A stretch of DNA of 64,000 bases from an uncultured Polaribacter sp. (GTDB lineage: Bacteria; Bacteroidota; Bacteroidia; Flavobacteriales; Flavobacteriaceae), in the NCBI GenBank assembly GCA_947497755.1, contig CANMHT010000007.1, forward strand, positions 113,270 through 177,269, given 5' to 3'. Under the pieces are notes generated by a model, which searched no databases, was not told the DNA's origin, and saw nothing but the letters and a program-made list of their open reading frames with translations. Positions 36,035 through 45,141 of the stretch are shown one piece after another (positions within the stretch are counted from its first letter, which is position 1; every line of letters starts with the position of its first letter). The translations under genes and the position numbers were made by a program.

Positions 36035-38416
36035 TTACGATCTAGTAAAAATCTTTTTATACCAAGGTTTTTCTACAACTACATAACCGTAACCATAACC
36101 TCCATAACCATAACCGTAGCTACGTTTAGGATCTGTAGCATTTAAAACCATAGCCATATTTGGTAATCTCTTTTCATTATATAAATTCTGAGGAACTGCC
36201 AATAAACGCTTATCTAAATAGTTAGCACGAGCCACATACATAAACATATCTGCATGCTTAGCAATTAACAACGTATCAGTTACCAGATTAACTGGAGCAG
36301 TATCTACTATAATAAAATCATATTCTTCTTTTACTATTGTAAATAAATTTTCTGTTCTCTTAGTCATTAATAATTCTGCTGGATTAGGAGGAATAACTCC
36401 TGAAGAGATGATATCTAAATTCTTTACATCTTCTATATTAAAAATTAGACTATCTAAATCTAAGTCATTATCTGTAATATAATTTGTCACTCCTTTTCTA
36501 TCAGGCAAACCTAAATACTCAGTTACTTTAGGTGCTCTAAGATCCATCCCCATTAATAACACTTTTTTTCCAGACAAAGCTAAAGAAGCAGCTACATTAA
36601 TTGATATAAATGATTTTCCTTCACCACTTGTAGTAGAAGTAACAAAAATTGTTTTACTTCTTCCTTTTTTATCCATCATCATAAAATCTAAATTAGTTCT
36701 AATCAAACGGAAAGCTTCGGCAGAACTAGAACGAGCATCTGCCCCTATAACTATTTTAGATTTATCTTCCGATTTGGGAACATCTCCTAAAAAAGGAATT
36801 GAAACTGAATCAACGACATCTGCTTTATTATGAATCTTAGTATCAAATAAGTTAATCAAGTAAATAATTACGAAAGGAATTAAAACCCCTAAAAATATTG
36901 CCCCTAAATATATAGTTCTTCTTTTTGGAGAAACAGCAATATTATTCCCATAGGCTTTATCTATAATTTTAGCATTTGCAACAGTAACAGCTAAAGAAAT
37001 AGCGGTTTCTTCTTTCTTTTTTAGTAAATAAGAATACAATCCAGATGTTATTTCTTGTTGTAATCTGATATCTTGCAATTGTAATTCTTGTAAAGGTACA
37101 CCAGATATTATTGCCTTAATTCTTGCATCTTCCTTTTGAAGATTTGTCAAAGTTAATTTTATTGATTTTTCTGAATTTTGTAAACTTTGAGTTAAACTAG
37201 ACTTTAACCCTTTTATTTGTTCAGTAATATTAACAACTTGAGGATTTAATTTACCTGCTGTTCTTAACAACTTTTTCTTTGCTATAATTAACTTATTATA
37301 TTCAACAATTAATTGAGGAATTGATTTGTCCTCTAATCCTAAATTTACAGCTAAAATAGATTCTTCGTTATTATTACTTTTTAGCAAAACAGTATTTAAA
37401 GCTTTTACTAAACTTAGCTGAATACTTGTCTCTACAATTTTAGTATTGTTTTTTGCTAAAGACTCTAATATTAATGCAGATTCAGCTTTAACATTAGTAA
37501 TCTTATTTTTAGCTTTAAAATCTTTTAGTTTATTATTTATACTTGATAAATTTTCACCAACAATTTCTAATCGTTCTTCTATAAAGTCTTTTGTTTTTTT
37601 AGAAACTTGATTTTTATCCAAAATAGCATCTCTGTTATAAGCAGAAACTAGTTCATCTAAAAAATCAACTGCTTTATCTTTTACTACATCGTTAATACTC
37701 AAAGCAATAACACTTGAGTTCTTATTAATTGGAACAATATTAACTTTAGACTGAAAATTATCAATCATTTGATCAATAGTAGAAATGTATACTTTTATTT
37801 CTTTTACATCAAAATCCTCTGCTTCTGAGATTTTCTTCTGAAGTTTTATTTTTCCTAGTTTAGTTTCTATAAAAGTGTCAAACTTATAAGGACCTAGTTT
37901 ACTTCCTTCTAAAGAAATTAAGTTAAAATTATGCTTATCTATTACAGAAACCTGAAATGCTGTATCAATTTGAGAAAACACAGAGTCTTTAGAATCAAAA
38001 TGGATACGAAAAGGAGAGCTTTTATAAAGTTCAGTTTCAGTAATCCTTCCTTCAACAAAATATGAAATATTTAATTTCAAATTTCGGATAACTTCTCTAA
38101 TTATTTTTCTAGACTTAATAATTTCAATTTCATTATCTAGATTATTTGTAGATCCCCCTAAAATACCCAAATCTTCAAATGCCTTTAATTCAGCAGAAAC
38201 ACCAGCTTTCTTATTTTCTTTAATTAATATGACAGCTTGTGCATTAAATTGTCGAGGTGTATAACGTAGATATGTATAAGCTCCAATAAAAGCAAAAAAA
38301 ACTCCTAACAAAAACCATTTCCAGTGAATAAGATATTTTTCTAGTTGCTCTCTTATATTGATTGTATCATCTCTATCAGAATCTTCAAAAGATATATGTT
38401 CCTTATTTACATTCAT
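36035..38416 (-). CDS. wzc: Wzc-type polysaccharide co-polymerase and tyrosine autokinase
   Basis: The 793-residue inner-membrane protein has two membrane segments (about residues 33-52 and 500-520) enclosing a large periplasmic domain with a coiled coil (about 275-460). The cytoplasmic BY-kinase domain follows: Walker A TSTTSGEGKSFISIN (near residue 592), Walker A-prime VLLMGMDLRAPKV and Walker B FIIVDTAPVNL. The last 30 residues form a tyrosine cluster (YGYGYGGYGYGY) that is autophosphorylated in homologues. Together with Wza one base upstream it controls chain length and export of the polysaccharide made by the operon. It is the last gene of the minus-strand run. Confidence 0.95.
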   Translation of the reverse strand: MNVNKEHISFEDSDRDDTINIREQLEKYLIHWKWFLLGVFFAFIGAYTYLRYTPRQFNAQAVILIKENKKAGVSAELKAFEDLGILGGSTNNLDNEIEIIKSRKIIREVIRNLKLNISYFVEGRITETELYKSSPFRIHFDSKDSVFSQIDTAFQVSVIDKHNFNLISLEGSKLGPYKFDTFIETKLGKIKLQKKISEAEDFDVKEIKVYISTIDQMIDNFQSKVNIVPINKNSSVIALSINDVVKDKAVDFLDELVSAYNRDAILDKNQVSKKTKDFIEERLEIVGENLSSINNKLKDFKAKNKITNVKAESALILESLAKNNTKIVETSIQLSLVKALNTVLLKSNNNEESILAVNLGLEDKSIPQLIVEYNKLIIAKKKLLRTAGKLNPQVVNITEQIKGLKSSLTQSLQNSEKSIKLTLTNLQKEDARIKAIISGVPLQELQLQDIRLQQEITSGLYSYLLKKKEETAISLAVTVANAKIIDKAYGNNIAVSPKRRTIYLGAIFLGVLIPFVIIYLINLFDTKIHNKADVVDSVSIPFLGDVPKSEDKSKIVIGADARSSSAEAFRLIRTNLDFMMMDKKGRSKTIFVTSTTSGEGKSFISINVAASLALSGKKVLLMGMDLRAPKVTEYLGLPDRKGVTNYITDNDLDLDSLIFNIEDVKNLDIISSGVIPPNPAELLMTKRTENLFTIVKEEYDFIIVDTAPVNLVTDTLLIAKHADMFMYVARANYLDKRLLAVPQNLYNEKRLPNMAMVLNATDPKRSYGYGYGGYGYGYVVVEKPWYKKIFTRS

Positions 38417-38417
38417 T

Positions 38418-39185
38418 TTATCTTGCTAAAATTGAAATTAATGAAATTAGTACTGAGGTTATTGAAATAAATAATCCCGTATTTTGATTGTAAGAAGCAG
38501 ATTGAATTTTCGCTTTGTTTGGGTTAACGTATACTACATCATTTTGCTGTAAATAATAAAAAGGAGACATATACAATTTATTTGATTTTAAATCAATCAC
38601 ACCAGTAGTTACTCCTTTATTCGTTTCTCTTTTAACTTCAATAATACGTTCACCTGAGATATTTAAATCTCCTGCTAATGCTATTGCGTCTAAAACAGTA
38701 ATGCGTTCATTCTGAACCAAAAACATCCCTGGACTTCTTACATCACCTAAAACATTTACTTTAAAGTTCTGTATTTGAATATTAACAGTTACATCTTTTA
38801 CAAAAGGTTTAAGTTTTTTAGTTATTAACTCAATCGTTTCTATTCTAGTTAACCCTTCAACTTTTAATTTTCCTAAAACAGGAAATATAATTTCTCCATT
38901 TTGGTCTATCAAATAATTTTGCTGCTTTGGCATTCCGCTAACTGAATTCGAAACAACATCATAAGAAACTGAAGGCAGATTAAAAGACTTTACAGCTTCT
39001 AAATCTTCTGACAATACATTTATTAATAATAAATCATCTTTCTTAAACTTCAATTCAAATTTTGTAAGATTTTTATAAGTAACTTCTTTATCATTTTGAA
39101 AATAACTAATGCTCTTTTTGGAAACACAGGAAGTAAAGCCTATCAAAAGTGTTAAGGCTATTAATTTTATTCGAATCTTAAACAT
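38418..39185 (-). CDS. wza: Wza-like polysaccharide export lipoprotein
   Basis: The 255-residue protein has a lipoprotein signal (LIGFTSCVSKK, Cys20). Next come a polysaccharide-export (PES) domain (NYLIDQNGEIIFPVLGKLKVEGLT with KKLKPFVKDVTVNIQI) and one SLBB domain (VNVLGDVRSPGMFLV to ALAGDL). It ends in a hydrophobic segment (LFISITSVLISLISILA) followed by Arg. Such a C-terminal helix anchors or spans the outer membrane in Bacteroidota homologues. It is shorter than E. coli Wza (about 380 residues), having fewer SLBB repeats. It leads directly into wzc. Confidence 0.92.
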   Translation of the reverse strand: MFKIRIKLIALTLLIGFTSCVSKKSISYFQNDKEVTYKNLTKFELKFKKDDLLLINVLSEDLEAVKSFNLPSVSYDVVSNSVSGMPKQQNYLIDQNGEIIFPVLGKLKVEGLTRIETIELITKKLKPFVKDVTVNIQIQNFKVNVLGDVRSPGMFLVQNERITVLDAIALAGDLNISGERIIEVKRETNKGVTTGVIDLKSNKLYMSPFYYLQQNDVVYVNPNKAKIQSASYNQNTGLFISITSVLISLISILAR

Positions 39186-39245
39186 ACACGATATTTTGGT
39201 GCGAAAATATGATAAAAATATGGATTTATAATCATTTCATAGCTA

Positions 39246-40232
39246 TTATAAGTAGTCTTTCATTATTTTTTCTAAAATAATCATTGATTGACTTTCATTT
39301 TCAGGTGAATTACAAATTATTAACTCTGAAATTAAATCTATAAAATTTTTAGGGTAAATTATATTCATTTTAATTTCATTTAAAGAAGTCGCAACTAAGT
39401 TTATTTTTTCTTCAAACTTATACATTAGTTTTTCTTCATCTTTTTCTCCATCCCTAAGCCCTATATAATCTATGTAATTGTAATAATCATCAATACCCTT
39501 GCCTTTTAAAAAGCTTTTAGCTAATTCTTTAATATAAATCTCTTTTTCATAATTTCCAATTAGCAAACTACTTTTTCCCTCATAATTAATTGCATCAATT
39601 ATTATCTCAGATAATAAACTTGGATTAATGAAGTATCTTTTTACCTCTTTGGTGGTCAAATAAATTTTTTTATACACCTTAAATTGCTCTTCAAACAATG
39701 GCAAAACAGAGCCATTAGATCCAATTAAGTTTCCAAACCTTAAACTCATTAATTGCATGTTTGACAATCGATTATTCATTTTTTCAACAATGATTTCACC
39801 TACTCGTTTAGATAATCCCATTAAGCTAGATGGGTAAACAGCTTTGTCTGAAGAAATAAATAAAAACTTTGTTACATTGTATTCTTGAGAAGTATTAATT
39901 ACATTAAGTAACCCTTCAATATTATTTCTTATCACCTCATATAAATTTTTCTCCATCATTGGCACTTGCTTATACGCAGCACAATGAACTACAGTGTCTA
40001 TTTTATGAATAGAAAAAATATAAGAAAGCTTAACTTTATCTTGTATATCTCCAATGAGATATTCAATTTTTGTTTTGTTTTGTTTATTCTTTTCTTTTAA
40101 AAAATATAAAGCACTTTCATTTCTATCTAATAAGATTAACTTTAAACTTAAAGAGTTCGATAGAGCATTAATCAATGCCTGACCAACTGAACCAGCAGCT
40201 CCAGTAATTAAAATTGTTTTATTTTCAATCAT
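39246..40232 (-). CDS. CapD/PglF-type nucleotide-sugar 4,6-dehydratase
   Basis: The 328-residue extended SDR enzyme has the cofactor motif ILITGAAGSVGQAL at the N-terminus. It also has the PglF/FlaA1-type active site SSDKAVYPSSLMGLSKR, in which the usual catalytic Tyr is Met, as in this family. HCAAYKQVPMMEKN and RFGNLIGSNGSVLPLFEEQ are further hallmarks. It lacks the membrane domain of PglF/CapD and so is a soluble form. It should make a UDP-4-keto-6-deoxy-HexNAc. Its start overlaps the stop of the aminotransferase gene by eight bases, suggesting the two act in sequence to give a 4-amino sugar. Confidence 0.85.
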   Translation of the reverse strand: MIENKTILITGAAGSVGQALINALSNSLSLKLILLDRNESALYFLKEKNKQNKTKIEYLIGDIQDKVKLSYIFSIHKIDTVVHCAAYKQVPMMEKNLYEVIRNNIEGLLNVINTSQEYNVTKFLFISSDKAVYPSSLMGLSKRVGEIIVEKMNNRLSNMQLMSLRFGNLIGSNGSVLPLFEEQFKVYKKIYLTTKEVKRYFINPSLLSEIIIDAINYEGKSSLLIGNYEKEIYIKELAKSFLKGKGIDDYYNYIDYIGLRDGEKDEEKLMYKFEEKINLVATSLNEIKMNIIYPKNFIDLISELIICNSPENESQSMIILEKIMKDYL

Positions 40233-41325
40233 TTAATAAGATTGTTGAGATTTTTTTAATGCTTTTAAAAGTTAAATTTCCAGAAGAAGGGACACAGATT
40301 GTTGAATCATAAAAAACTTTTGATTCATTGTTCCCATAGAGTGGATATTTTCTTAAATATGGCTGTAAGTTTAAAGGAAACCAAACTCTTCTTATTTCAA
40401 TTTTCTCTTTTAAAAATTGTTGATAGATTTTTTGAAATGAATTCTCTTTAATTTTAACACAGTTTAACCAATAGTTAGAAGTTATTGAAGGGGCTTTTAT
40501 ACTCATTAATTTACTTCCTAATAATTTTTTATATTCTTGATGAATTTCTTGTTTTCTTGCAAGTTCTTTATAAATAAACTTTAATTGAATACTTCCTAAA
40601 TAAGCTGCTAAATCATTTAGTCTATAATTATAGCCTAGTTTTAAATGCTTAAAGTCAAAAGATTCTACTTTATATTGATTTGCATACTTATCAATCTCTC
40701 TTTTAACCTCTTCATTTTTAACTATTAATGCTCCTCCTCCAAATGAAGTATTCATTTTATTTGAATTGAATGATATAATACCATAATCTGCTATAGTACC
40801 ACAACTAATGTTTTTATACTTAGCCCCTAATGCTTCTGCAGCATCTTCAATTATAATTAAATTATATTTTATCTTTAATTCTAATAATTTATCCATATTA
40901 GCTGGCACTCCATACGAATGAGTTATTATAATAGCTTTAGGTGTTTTTCCTGATTTTATTGTTTCTACTATTGCTATTTCTAAATACTCCATATTCATAT
41001 TACCAGTATTCAAATCAATATCTACAAAACAAGGTAATGCGTTCGTATACAAAATTGAATTTACTGTCGCAATAAATGTAGAATTTGAACAAAAAACAAC
41101 ATCTTCCTTATTAATACCGGAATGAACAAGAGATAAATGTAATGCGGATGTACCTGAGTTTAATAAGCAAATTCTTTTCTCAGTTTTAAGAAAACTCTTC
41201 AAATCAGAAGAAAAACAATCCAAATAAAAATTTGGATTGTTAAGTTTTTGTTGGTAAAACTCTGTAAAGTTATAATTATCAAGTCTATGAACTTGAGGTT
41301 CTAATAAAAAAATATTTTTTTTCAA
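40225..41325 (-). CDS. DegT/DnrJ/EryC1-family sugar aminotransferase (PglE-like)
   Basis: The 366-residue PLP enzyme has LLNSGTSALHLSL, VVFCSNSTFIATVNSI, THSYGVPANMDKL, IIEDAAEALGAKYKN and the Schiff-base Lys in ISFNSNKMNTSFGGG. It probably aminates C4 of the keto sugar made by the adjacent dehydratase. The only possible start is TTG 41325, whose TTGA overlaps the stop of the sugar transferase gene; no in-frame ATG lies upstream before a stop. The usual acetyltransferase partner (PglD) is not next to it, so the amino group may remain free or be acetylated by an enzyme elsewhere. Confidence 0.88.
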   Translation of the reverse strand: MKKNIFLLEPQVHRLDNYNFTEFYQQKLNNPNFYLDCFSSDLKSFLKTEKRICLLNSGTSALHLSLVHSGINKEDVVFCSNSTFIATVNSILYTNALPCFVDIDLNTGNMNMEYLEIAIVETIKSGKTPKAIIITHSYGVPANMDKLLELKIKYNLIIIEDAAEALGAKYKNISCGTIADYGIISFNSNKMNTSFGGGALIVKNEEVKREIDKYANQYKVESFDFKHLKLGYNYRLNDLAAYLGSIQLKFIYKELARKQEIHQEYKKLLGSKLMSIKAPSITSNYWLNCVKIKENSFQKIYQQFLKEKIEIRRVWFPLNLQPYLRKYPLYGNNESKVFYDSTICVPSSGNLTFKSIKKISTILLND

Positions 41326-41891
41326 ATACTGTATTTAGATTTAAATATAATTTTTATGATTGTCACGTACATTATTTTTATGTCAAAACAGAAATTTTTA
41401 TTCTTTAAATATATCGTATTTAATTTAACTTTTCTGTTGAACATCCAATTATCAAATAATACTTGATTTATAAACCTGTTCTTAATTTTGACTTCGTTTA
41501 TAAAATACACGCTAGCTAATCCAGTAATACCGGGTTTCAATTTTAATAAGTCTGTTGGATAATTATTTTTAATAAAATAACTTTCAAGCTCTGGTCGAGG
41601 GCCAACTAACGACATATCTCCAAATAAAACATTAAAAAATTGAGGCAACTCGTCTAACTTATTTTCTCTAATAAATCTAGAATATTTATTAAGTTCTTGT
41701 GTTTTATTGTTTGCTAATGATCTTATCTTAATAAGATTAAAAACCTTCCCGTTTTTTCCAACTCTTCGTTGAAAAAAAAATCCGTTTTTTCTAAAAAAAA
41801 CAGAGGATATTAGCCACAATAATAATATCAACCAAAAGAATAAAATTAAGATTAAAAAAGAAATAACAATATCACTCACTCTTTCTCCCAT
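41322..41891 (-). CDS. Monotopic phosphoglycosyl transferase (PglC/WcaJ-type initiating enzyme)
   Basis: The 189-residue protein has one re-entrant hydrophobic N-terminal helix (about residues 7-30) and the family core: FFFQRRVGKNGKVFNLIKIRSL, then RENKLDELPQFFNVLFGDMSLVGPRPE (catalytic Asp-Glu pair) and LKPGITGLASVYF. It transfers a sugar phosphate to undecaprenyl phosphate to start the repeat unit. Size matches the PglC-like minimal form and not the 450-residue WcaJ/WbaP form. ATG 41891 is taken in place of a TTG two codons upstream. Association with the dehydratase and aminotransferase genes suggests a 4-amino-6-deoxy sugar as its donor. Confidence 0.9.
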   Translation of the reverse strand: MGERVSDIVISFLILILFFWLILLLWLISSVFFRKNGFFFQRRVGKNGKVFNLIKIRSLANNKTQELNKYSRFIRENKLDELPQFFNVLFGDMSLVGPRPELESYFIKNNYPTDLLKLKPGITGLASVYFINEVKIKNRFINQVLFDNWMFNRKVKLNTIYLKNKNFCFDIKIMYVTIIKIIFKSKYSI

Positions 41892-41905
41892 AATCAATTT
41901 GGTGT

Positions 41906-43120
41906 TTAAAAGAAAAGTATTCTAATTTTTTTAAGCTTTTGATTAAATGTTATTTTATCTAATTTAATCGCTTTTTTCTTCTTTTTGATATATAAAATAC
42001 TCATTATATGAAACAATAAATTTCTAAATCTAACTTTTGTTCTTCTTGTCTGAAAATTTTTGTTCATTATAAAAAACATCATAATTAGATTTAAGTTTAT
42101 AAACAAAAAGATCATTATAGAAGTTATTATATCAAAATATTTTATTGAATAGAACATCAATATTATAATAATTATGTTAATAAACCCAACGAAAACTGAA
42201 GCTCTTTTATGAGATAATCCTGAATCAATTAAAATATGATGAATGTGATTTCTATCAGGAGAAAAAACTGAACTTTTTCTATTCAAACGAATAAACATAA
42301 CTCTAGCAATATCAAAAGCAGGAACAATAAGTATGCATAACATTAATAAGGGTACACCTTTCCTACTTATTTCTAATGTAGAAAAATTATTAATTCCCAA
42401 TGACAAAAGTTTTAATGCTAACATTCCCAATACCAGCCCTACAACAAGTGCGCCAGTATCTCCCATAAATATTTTCTTTCTTGGTGAAAAATTAAATCTT
42501 AAAAATGCAAATAATGTAGATACGAGTGTAATACATATAGCTAAATAATAATACATATCCATCTTATAAAACAAAAAACCAAAGCTACTTGCTATAACAA
42601 TTCCAACTATTGATGCCATACCATCAATTCCATCAATTAAGTTGTACGCATTTATTAATCCAAGTATCAAAAACATACTGAAACTAACCGATACAAATTT
42701 GTTTAATTCATACACACCCAAAAAACCATGAAATGATTGCATTCTATAATCAGAATTAACCATTAAAATTGCTACAGCTATTATTTGCCCTAAAAATTTT
42801 TTTCGGGCAGATAGATTATGTAAATCATCTTTCAATCCAATAAAAAAAGTTATTGTTATAGAAAAAATTAGTACTACTATATTTTTATTCTCTTCAAATA
42901 ATTGAGAATAAAACAATGCAAACATTAAAGATATATAAAAGGCTATCCCGCCTAAAGTAGGAATTCTATTGGTATGCGAACTCCTATGATTAGGACTATC
43001 ATATAACTTAAGTTTTAAACTGTTCTGTCTTATTCTTGGTAATAAAAAGAGGGTTAAAAAAAATACGCAAATAAAAAGAATAGAAAATAAAAAATTATTT
43101 GAAACTAATACTTCTTCCAT
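41906..43120 (-). CDS. WecA/TagO-type polyprenyl-phosphate HexNAc-1-P transferase
   Basis: The 404-residue protein has about ten membrane segments and the MraY/WecA superfamily motifs: SSHTNRIPTLGGIAFY, GLKDDLHNLSARKKFLGQ (Asp pair), NAYNLIDGIDGMAS, FMGDTGALVVGLVLG and the cytoplasmic loop FSPDRNHIHHILIDSGLSHKRA. It transfers GlcNAc- or GalNAc-type 1-phosphate to undecaprenyl phosphate. Having this polytopic enzyme right next to a monotopic one means the locus has two possible initiating reactions. The C-terminus carries an extra basic tail of about 40 residues. A 186-base gap upstream is the largest in the operon. Confidence 0.92.
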   Translation of the reverse strand: MEEVLVSNNFLFSILFICVFFLTLFLLPRIRQNSLKLKLYDSPNHRSSHTNRIPTLGGIAFYISLMFALFYSQLFEENKNIVVLIFSITITFFIGLKDDLHNLSARKKFLGQIIAVAILMVNSDYRMQSFHGFLGVYELNKFVSVSFSMFLILGLINAYNLIDGIDGMASIVGIVIASSFGFLFYKMDMYYYLAICITLVSTLFAFLRFNFSPRKKIFMGDTGALVVGLVLGMLALKLLSLGINNFSTLEISRKGVPLLMLCILIVPAFDIARVMFIRLNRKSSVFSPDRNHIHHILIDSGLSHKRASVFVGFINIIIIILMFYSIKYFDIITSIMIFLFINLNLIMMFFIMNKNFQTRRTKVRFRNLLFHIMSILYIKKKKKAIKLDKITFNQKLKKIRILFF

Positions 43121-43166
43121 GATTTAGCAATTCAATTACATTTTTTAATATATATAATAATGAACA

Positions 43167-43174
43167 CAAAGGTA
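43167..43174 (-). promoter_or_regulatory. Possible internal promoter before the WecA-like gene
   Basis: On the minus strand TACCTTTG matches the TAnnTTTG box and lies 46 bases before the ATG at 43120, within the 186-base gap. No TTG at 19-21 bases was found, and such matches occur by chance in AT-rich DNA. Confidence 0.3.
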
Positions 43175-43306
43175 AAAAATACTTTTTAATTTAAGGTTAT
43201 TTTAAGTATTTTCTAAAAAATCTTCTTCTTTTTTAAAAATTTAACAAACGCTAATTCAACTTATTTACTAATCTTAAAGCTATATAATTACAACAAATTT
43301 ATTTTA

Positions 43307-44086
43307 TTATTTCAATAGCTTTTTATTTATTATAAACTTGTGCATAAATGAATTAAAAATATACAGCATAAAGTAAAAAGCATTTACAACCATGTTTCCC
43401 TTCATTTTAAATAAATAAAATTTAAACATAAATAGAAAAACCTTTTTTTTGTTAAAGGATCTAGAAAAATGGCTCAATCTAACATACCCCAATGTTTTGT
43501 CAATACCTAAAGATTTTCCTCCCTCATAAAAAAAGTATAAAAAAGCTTCAAAATCTTCTGCTACCTTTTCTGTTTCATTAAAAATAATTTTATCCTTTAA
43601 CGCTTTTGAGAACATAAATGTATTACAATAACCATAACCACGCATTGTAAGGTATTTTATCTTGTCTATTTGATAAGATTTAAAAATTTTATCAGAATAA
43701 GATGTAACTTTTTTATTATTACTAAAATACTTGTATGCATGGTGAGAGAAATTAAGTTCATTATCAACCATAAAATTCAATTGCGTAGATAGCTTGTCTT
43801 TTTCCCACAAGTCATCAGAATCTAGAAAAGCAATATACTCACCTTTACTATTCTTAATTGCTTTGTTTCTATTTTTCCCTGGACCAACATTTACATTATT
43901 ATAAAAAACATTTATTCTTGAATCAATTTCTGAATATTTTTTTAGTATCGATATTGTATTGTCTGATGATGCATCATCATAAATTAAAAGTTCCCAATTT
44001 ATATGTGTTTGCCCAATAACAGATTGTATTGATTCTTCAATTGTTGCTTCAGCATTATATGAGGGCATTATAATTGAAATTTTCAT
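43307..44086 (-). CDS. Family 2 glycosyltransferase
   Basis: The 259-residue GT-A enzyme has the standard GT2 start ISIIMPSYNAEATIEESIQSVIGQT, YDDASSDNT, and the DxD-type metal site FLDSDDLWEKDKL near residue 90. TEKVAEDFEAFLYF gives the likely catalytic base region. The C-terminal 50 residues are hydrophobic and basic, suggesting association with the inner membrane. It adds a sugar to the lipid-linked intermediate; donor and linkage cannot be told. ATGA overlap couples it to the preceding GT4 gene. Confidence 0.9.
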   Translation of the reverse strand: MKISIIMPSYNAEATIEESIQSVIGQTHINWELLIYDDASSDNTISILKKYSEIDSRINVFYNNVNVGPGKNRNKAIKNSKGEYIAFLDSDDLWEKDKLSTQLNFMVDNELNFSHHAYKYFSNNKKVTSYSDKIFKSYQIDKIKYLTMRGYGYCNTFMFSKALKDKIIFNETEKVAEDFEAFLYFFYEGGKSLGIDKTLGYVRLSHFSRSFNKKKVFLFMFKFYLFKMKGNMVVNAFYFMLYIFNSFMHKFIINKKLLK

Positions 44087-45141
44087 AATGTAGAATAAAA
44101 GTTAAAAAATTGGCTTTGGACTTCTGTTGAGGTAAATCTTGAAATATCGAAATACTTTTTATTTACATTTCTATCATAAGAAGTAATAATATTATGTGTT
44201 TTATCAATAAAATCTGTTGATGATAATGAGCAAAAATTAATAATCTTATTATTAGGAAAATAATGTTGGATACCAGTATTATGACTACATAAAATAGGCA
44301 AATTAAATAATAATGCTTCTAGAACAATATTTGGAAAACCCTCAGAAAATGATAAATTATAAAGTAAATCAGCATTTTTCATATAAGTACCAATTTCGCT
44401 ATTAGGAACTTCACCTATAATCTCTACAATATCTTGAACATTGTGTTTCTTTATTAAATTTAAAAGCTTGTTTTCATCTTCTGTTGAGCCATACGAACCT
44501 ACTAATACTACCTTTAATTTTATATCTTTATTAGCTGATAATTTTTTCTGTAATTGAGCACATGAAGAAACAAGTAGGCGTATATTTTTTAATTCTACTA
44601 AAATTCTACCTACATAAAGTATTTTAAATTCATTTGTTTTAATTAACCTTTCAGATTTAATCTGCTCTTTAGCATCTAAAATCGCATTTGGAATTATTTT
44701 ATACTTTATTGGATTTCCATTCAAAAAAACATATTCAGAATACTCAACCTCGCTTAAGAAATGAATATTTGATTTATTTAAAATAGGCTTTATTAACCTA
44801 AAAAAAAGTATTTTTTTAAAGCTACTGTTGCTTAAAATTGCACTATGTCTAAACTCTCCTCTAGGAGAGTAAACTATCTTATTATTAAAAATTAAAGATA
44901 TAAATGCAATAAAAACACTCTTTAAACTTAATAAACTATGAAAATGAAGTATTACTTTTTGTTTGCTAGCTATTAGTTTTAATAAACTAATGAAGTTAAT
45001 GCTCTTTTCTTTTATATTATCTGGTATCGATCCTGTACTGTAAATAAAACTATTGGTACTATTTTTAACTATAGATGGTATTTGTTTATTAAAACCAGAA
45101 CTATGGCCTTTTACCAATTTAACTATATGTATTATTTTCAT
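44083..45141 (-). CDS. Family 4 glycosyltransferase
   Basis: The 352-residue GT-B enzyme shows ILYVGRILVELKNIRLLV near residue 175, KVVLVGSYGSTEDENKLL and the donor-binding motif NLSFSEGFPNIVLEALLFNLPILCSHNTG (Ex7E type) near residue 265. The N-terminal part contains KGHSSGFNKQIPSI and a VYSPRGEFRHSAI acceptor-side loop. It is cytoplasmic and elongates the repeat unit. It is coupled to both neighbours by four-base overlaps (wzy before, GT2 after). Confidence 0.9.
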   Translation of the reverse strand: MKIIHIVKLVKGHSSGFNKQIPSIVKNSTNSFIYSTGSIPDNIKEKSINFISLLKLIASKQKVILHFHSLLSLKSVFIAFISLIFNNKIVYSPRGEFRHSAILSNSSFKKILFFRLIKPILNKSNIHFLSEVEYSEYVFLNGNPIKYKIIPNAILDAKEQIKSERLIKTNEFKILYVGRILVELKNIRLLVSSCAQLQKKLSANKDIKLKVVLVGSYGSTEDENKLLNLIKKHNVQDIVEIIGEVPNSEIGTYMKNADLLYNLSFSEGFPNIVLEALLFNLPILCSHNTGIQHYFPNNKIINFCSLSSTDFIDKTHNIITSYDRNVNKKYFDISRFTSTEVQSQFFNFYSTL

